Origin: Henriciella sp.
Lineage (GTDB): Bacteria; Pseudomonadota; Alphaproteobacteria; Caulobacterales; Hyphomonadaceae
Direction: 5' to 3'
DNA length: 64,000 nucleotides
Assembly: GCF_029936995.1 (NCBI RefSeq)
Contig: NZ_JAPYRE010000001.1
Location: forward strand, 186,001-250,000
Each line of letters begins with the position of its first letter. The first letter of the stretch is position 1. The notes beneath the pieces were generated by a model that was given only the letters and a program-made list of their open reading frames with translations, made no database searches and had not been told where the DNA came from. The position numbers were made by a program, and so were the translations under genes. Shown here piece by piece: positions 61,123-64,000 of the stretch.

Positions 61123-62670
61123 ATGAGTTGGGAAAAGTCGATTGAAGAACTGCGCCGCCGGGAACGGATGGCGGAGAAGATGGGCGGCGAAGAGCCGGTC
61201 GAACGCCAGCGCGGGCGTGGCAAGCTGACAGTGCGCGAGCGGGTCTCTTTCCTGGTCGACCCCGGCAGTTTCCATGAGATTGGCAAAATTGCCGGCGTTG
61301 CCACCTATGATGATGACGAGCAGCTCGAAAGCTTCATGGCGTCGAACTCGGTGGTCGGCCGCGCGCGGCTGGATGGCCGTCCGGCCATGGTGCTGGGCGA
61401 TGACTTTACCGTGCGTGGTGGGGCTGCGGACGCTTCGATTCGTGGCAAGACGACAATCGCGCTTAAGCAGGCGATCGAATATCGTATGCCACTTGTGCAA
61501 CTGGTCGACGGGACCGGGGGCGGCGGCTCCATCAAGATGTTCCTCAAGGATCCGCGGACTTACATCCCCGAAACGCCGAGCTGGGAACTGATTGTCGAGG
61601 GGATGGGCGAAATTCCCATGGTGTCACTGGCGCTCGGTCCATGTGCAGGCCTCGGAGCCGGCCGTGTTGGTGCCAGCCATTACTCTGTCATGGTGAAAGA
61701 GCTCTCGCAGGTTTTCGTCGCAGGTCCGCCGGTCGCGATTGCAGTTGGTGAGGATGTCACCAAAGAAGAGCTTGGCGGCTGGGAAATCCAGGCCAAGAAC
61801 GGCACTGTGGATGATGTGGTCGATACAGAAGCGGAGGCTTTCAAGGCGGCCAAGCGCTTCCTGTCCTACCTGCCATCGTCAGTCCACGAACTGCCGCCTG
61901 TTACGGCGCCGACGGATGACCCCAACCGCAAGGAAGAAGAGCTGATCTCGGTCGTGCCGACCGATGGCAAAACGCCCTACAAGCCGCAGAAGATTATTGA
62001 TGCGACGGTCGATAGGGACAGCTTCTTCGAGATCGGGTCCCAGTGGGGGCGGGGTATCGTGACCGGGTTTGCGCGGGTGAATGGCCAGCCAGTCGGCATC
62101 ATGGCGGGCAATCCGTTCTTCATGGATGGCGCCTGGACCGCGGATGTCTGCGACAAGGTCACCCGGCACATGGACCTCTGCTCGACCTTCCACCTCCCGG
62201 TAATCCACTTTGTTGATTGCGCGGGGTTCGCCGTCGGCGTGAAGCATGAAACCGCAGGTGTGACACGCAAGGGTGTGCGCGCCATGGCCGCGGTATATCA
62301 GGCAACAGTGCCGGTCTGCTCGGTTGTTATCCGCAAGGCGTTTGGCCTTGCAGGCTCTGCGATGATGAATCCCACCAAGGCCAAATGGCGTTATTGCTGG
62401 CCATCCGGCAACTGGGGCTCGCTTCCCATGTCTGGCGGGATCGAGGCAGCTTTCAGGAAGGAGCTGGCCGAGACCGATGACAAGGAGGCTCTCCTGAAGG
62501 AGCTCTACAAGAAGTTCGAGGCCATGGAAGACCCGTTCCGGACAGCCGAAGCCTTCTTTGCGGAAGAGATCATCGATCCTCGAGAGACACGCCCGCTGCT
62601 GGTGGACTTTGTTCACCATGCGCGCCGCCGGATGGAGCCGGGGACAACAAAATTCGGCCCAAGGCCCTGA
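61123..62670 (+). CDS. Acyl-CoA carboxylase carboxyltransferase subunit
   Basis: This is the biotin-dependent carboxyltransferase of a propionyl-, methylcrotonyl- or other acyl-CoA carboxylase, with 515 residues. Two crotonase-type halves are seen: the N-terminal half with GRGKLTVRERVSFLVDPGSF, VQLVDGTGGGG and LGPCAGLGAGRVG, and the C-terminal half with GIMAGNPFFMDGAWTAD and FVDCAGFAVG. The biotin-carboxylase/BCCP partner is not in the window. The acyl substrate cannot be fixed by eye. The ribosome-binding site before the ATG is weak. Confidence 0.9.
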   Translation: MSWEKSIEELRRRERMAEKMGGEEPVERQRGRGKLTVRERVSFLVDPGSFHEIGKIAGVATYDDDEQLESFMASNSVVGRARLDGRPAMVLGDDFTVRGGAADASIRGKTTIALKQAIEYRMPLVQLVDGTGGGGSIKMFLKDPRTYIPETPSWELIVEGMGEIPMVSLALGPCAGLGAGRVGASHYSVMVKELSQVFVAGPPVAIAVGEDVTKEELGGWEIQAKNGTVDDVVDTEAEAFKAAKRFLSYLPSSVHELPPVTAPTDDPNRKEEELISVVPTDGKTPYKPQKIIDATVDRDSFFEIGSQWGRGIVTGFARVNGQPVGIMAGNPFFMDGAWTADVCDKVTRHMDLCSTFHLPVIHFVDCAGFAVGVKHETAGVTRKGVRAMAAVYQATVPVCSVVIRKAFGLAGSAMMNPTKAKWRYCWPSGNWGSLPMSGGIEAAFRKELAETDDKEALLKELYKKFEAMEDPFRTAEAFFAEEIIDPRETRPLLVDFVHHARRRMEPGTTKFGPRP

Positions 62671-62739
62671 TCCTGCCCAAGATTTGCCTCGAAGCCTGTG
62701 TCACTCTCTGACCTCACCCGCTGAGTGGGAGGGATGAGA

Positions 62740-63651
62740 ATGAAATATTTTGTGCCAGCCATACTGGCTGTGGGATTGATCGCCGCCTGTGGTGGGCCGG
62801 ATTCGGGACCTGAAAGGACGGCCACGCCATCTTCACCTCCCCCGCCTGTGGCATCCGAGGTGTCTGTTTCCGGCCAGCGAATGGCGAGTGACCAAGCCTA
62901 TACACGGCCTGCACCAGAAACACCCGAGGTCGAGCCCGGCGCCGAGCAGTATATTGCCTACAGTCACTCACTCGGCCTGCGCCTGCCAAAGGGCGGTGTC
63001 GATCCCATGATTCAATCGCATGTCGAGGCCTGCCGGAGTGTTGGCACGAACACTTGCATTGTGGTCAACTCGAACATCAACAATTCCAATGATGACTATG
63101 TGTCCGGACACGTCTCCATCCGGGCGAAACCGGACTGGATCGAAGCCTTTCTCGGTAATGTCGATGAAGCCACTGAAGAGGCTGGAGGCGAAATCACGTC
63201 GCGCTCGACGCGCGCGGAGGACCTGACGCGCACCATCATCGACACATCCAGCCGGCTGGACGCACAGCGCACACTCCGTGGGCGTCTTGAAGGCTTGCTG
63301 GAGCGCCGCGACGGCTCTTTGGGTGACCTGCTTTCCATCGAACGTGAACTGGCGCGTGTGACAGGTGAGATCGAGTCAATTGAAGCTCAGCTCAAGGCAT
63401 TGCGCCTGCGTGTTTCGATGTCGTCGCTGGATATCTCCTACCAGACGAAGGTCCCACCCTTCTCGAATTCCCGCTCCAATCCACTTGGCGAGGCGTTCGG
63501 GGACTTCTTCTACAACCTGTCTGCGGCCATCGGGGCGGTAATTACCGCTTTCGCGGTGGGCCTGCCCTGGCTCCTTTTGGCCGGCCTTTTCCTCTGGATC
63601 TGGCTGAAGCTGATCTGGCCCCGGATGCGCCGCCGGAAGCAGCAGCCTTAG
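62740..63651 (+). CDS. DUF4349 lipoprotein
   Basis: This envelope protein of 303 residues has an unknown role. The ATG at 62740 follows GGAGGG and starts a lipoprotein signal with lipobox LIAAC (Cys near residue 17). DUF4349 covers most of the mature part and includes a coiled coil (about 165-220; SSRLDAQRTLRGRLEGLLERR). A C-terminal membrane helix (about 262-288) and a basic tail follow, so both ends may be membrane-bound. Its last 110 nt overlap the convergent pseudouridine synthase gene. Confidence 0.8.
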   Translation: MKYFVPAILAVGLIAACGGPDSGPERTATPSSPPPPVASEVSVSGQRMASDQAYTRPAPETPEVEPGAEQYIAYSHSLGLRLPKGGVDPMIQSHVEACRSVGTNTCIVVNSNINNSNDDYVSGHVSIRAKPDWIEAFLGNVDEATEEAGGEITSRSTRAEDLTRTIIDTSSRLDAQRTLRGRLEGLLERRDGSLGDLLSIERELARVTGEIESIEAQLKALRLRVSMSSLDISYQTKVPPFSNSRSNPLGEAFGDFFYNLSAAIGAVITAFAVGLPWLLLAGLFLWIWLKLIWPRMRRRKQQP

Positions 63652-64000
63652 CTGAACTGACCAGACTGGCGCGTTCTTCGCTTGTGAGGGCGCGCCATTT
63701 TCCCTCCGGCAGGTCGCCGAGCTCCAGCGGGCCAATGCGGACGCGATGCAGATCGACCACGACAAGCCCAACAAGTTCACACATGCGCCGGATCTGGCGG
63801 TTGCGGCCTTCACGGAGGCGGAACCGTAACCGGCCCGCGCCCAGCTGGTCGACCTTGGCCGGTTTCAGACGCCGCCCATCCAGCGACAGACCATTGCGGA
63901 GTTGAGAGACCGCCTGGGGCGTCACCTGTCCCTTTACGGTGACAAGATACTCCTTCTCGAGGCCGGAGAGCGGCCCGATCACAGCCTTGGCGAGCACGCC
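63542..64000 (-). CDS. RsuA/RluB/RluE/RluF-family pseudouridine synthase, C-terminal part (5' end outside window)
   Basis: This is the C-terminal catalytic portion of a 16S or 23S rRNA pseudouridine synthase. LEKEYLVTVKGQV, LREGRNRQIRRMCELVG and VRIGPLELGDLPEGKWRALT are diagnostic of the RsuA group. A tail of about 40 residues rich in Ser, Arg, Gly and Lys follows; it lies in DNA that is also the 3' end of the DUF4349 gene. The frame stays open to the right edge, so the S4 domain and the catalytic Asp are outside the window and the target cannot be told. Confidence 0.88.
   Translation of the reverse strand, partial: GVLAKAVIGPLSGLEKEYLVTVKGQVTPQAVSQLRNGLSLDGRRLKPAKVDQLGAGRLRFRLREGRNRQIRRMCELVGLVVVDLHRVRIGPLELGDLPEGKWRALTSEERASLVSSAKAAASGGASGARSASARSRGKGRPKGARAGPPRKR

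Noticed and set aside
1-64000. Search for tRNA, rRNA, CRISPR arrays, insertion sequences and prophage genes
   Set aside because: No T-loop-like GGTTCRAnnCC with a matching cloverleaf, no regular direct-repeat array, and no transposase, integrase or phage structural protein was seen by eye; a dedicated scan could still find a tRNA.

Overview
The window reads as chromosomal core DNA of a moderately GC-rich alphaproteobacterium, probably of the Caulobacterales/Hyphomonadales group. Supporting signs are a class I lysyl-tRNA synthetase, the ATPase-inhibitor zeta protein (DUF1476), a TIGR02301-type protein, long-form PstA and PstC, a fused indolepyruvate ferredoxin oxidoreductase and a eukaryote-type NADP isocitrate dehydrogenase. 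The taxon is inferred from family distribution and was not tested. I see no insertion sequence, prophage, CRISPR array, rRNA or tRNA gene. Genes are densely packed, often with ATGA-type overlaps, and several use TTG or GTG starts.

Layout. 1-10.4 kb: DEAD-box helicase end, rpsD, ppk2, an adhesin-like GIN-domain protein, rimO, a MetX-like hydrolase flanked by palindromic repeats, grxD, DUF1476, purC-purS and small proteins. 10.5-23.8 kb: icd, a gluzincin-like secreted protein coupled to a SpoU methyltransferase gene, a hydroxyacid dehydrogenase, MscS, a DjlA-like co-chaperone, a Ca2+/Na+ antiporter coupled to queF, Tat-exported PhoD and rluD. 23.8-32.4 kb: ald and the phosphate regulon phoR-(rluA-like)-pstC-pstA-pstB-phoU-phoB, with a Pho-box-like element before pstC and no pstS. 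32.5-40.8 kb: an RND efflux operon (outer-membrane lipoprotein, adaptor, pump) and an M13 metallopeptidase.

40.9-52 kb: a LuxR-type HTH protein divergent from a membrane-bound winged-helix/TPR regulator, with repeated GTTACAT elements between them; a PepSY-response regulator-histidine kinase operon; a quinone-oxidoreductase-like gene divergent from a thiolase gene; a serine hydrolase; and an Lrp/AsnC regulator. 52-64 kb: the divergent indolepyruvate oxidoreductase, lysS, bfd with a Fur-like box, bfr, a GST, an alpha/beta hydrolase, an SCP2 protein, a second stronger Fur-like box without an obvious target, an acyl-CoA carboxyltransferase, a DUF4349 lipoprotein and an RsuA-family pseudouridine synthase cut by the window end.

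Functional themes are phosphate acquisition and storage (pst/pho, phoD, ppk2), iron storage (bfr/bfd with Fur-like sites), envelope transport and sensing, and RNA modification (rimO, trmJ, rluD, the rluA-like gene, queF, RsuA-family). I found no clearly new multi-gene system. The most interesting unexplained signals are the orphan Fur-like box region (60.8-61.1 kb), the repeated GTTACAT operator region (41.7-41.9 kb), the palindrome between phoR and the efflux operon, and the gluzincin-like gene coupled to the methyltransferase gene.
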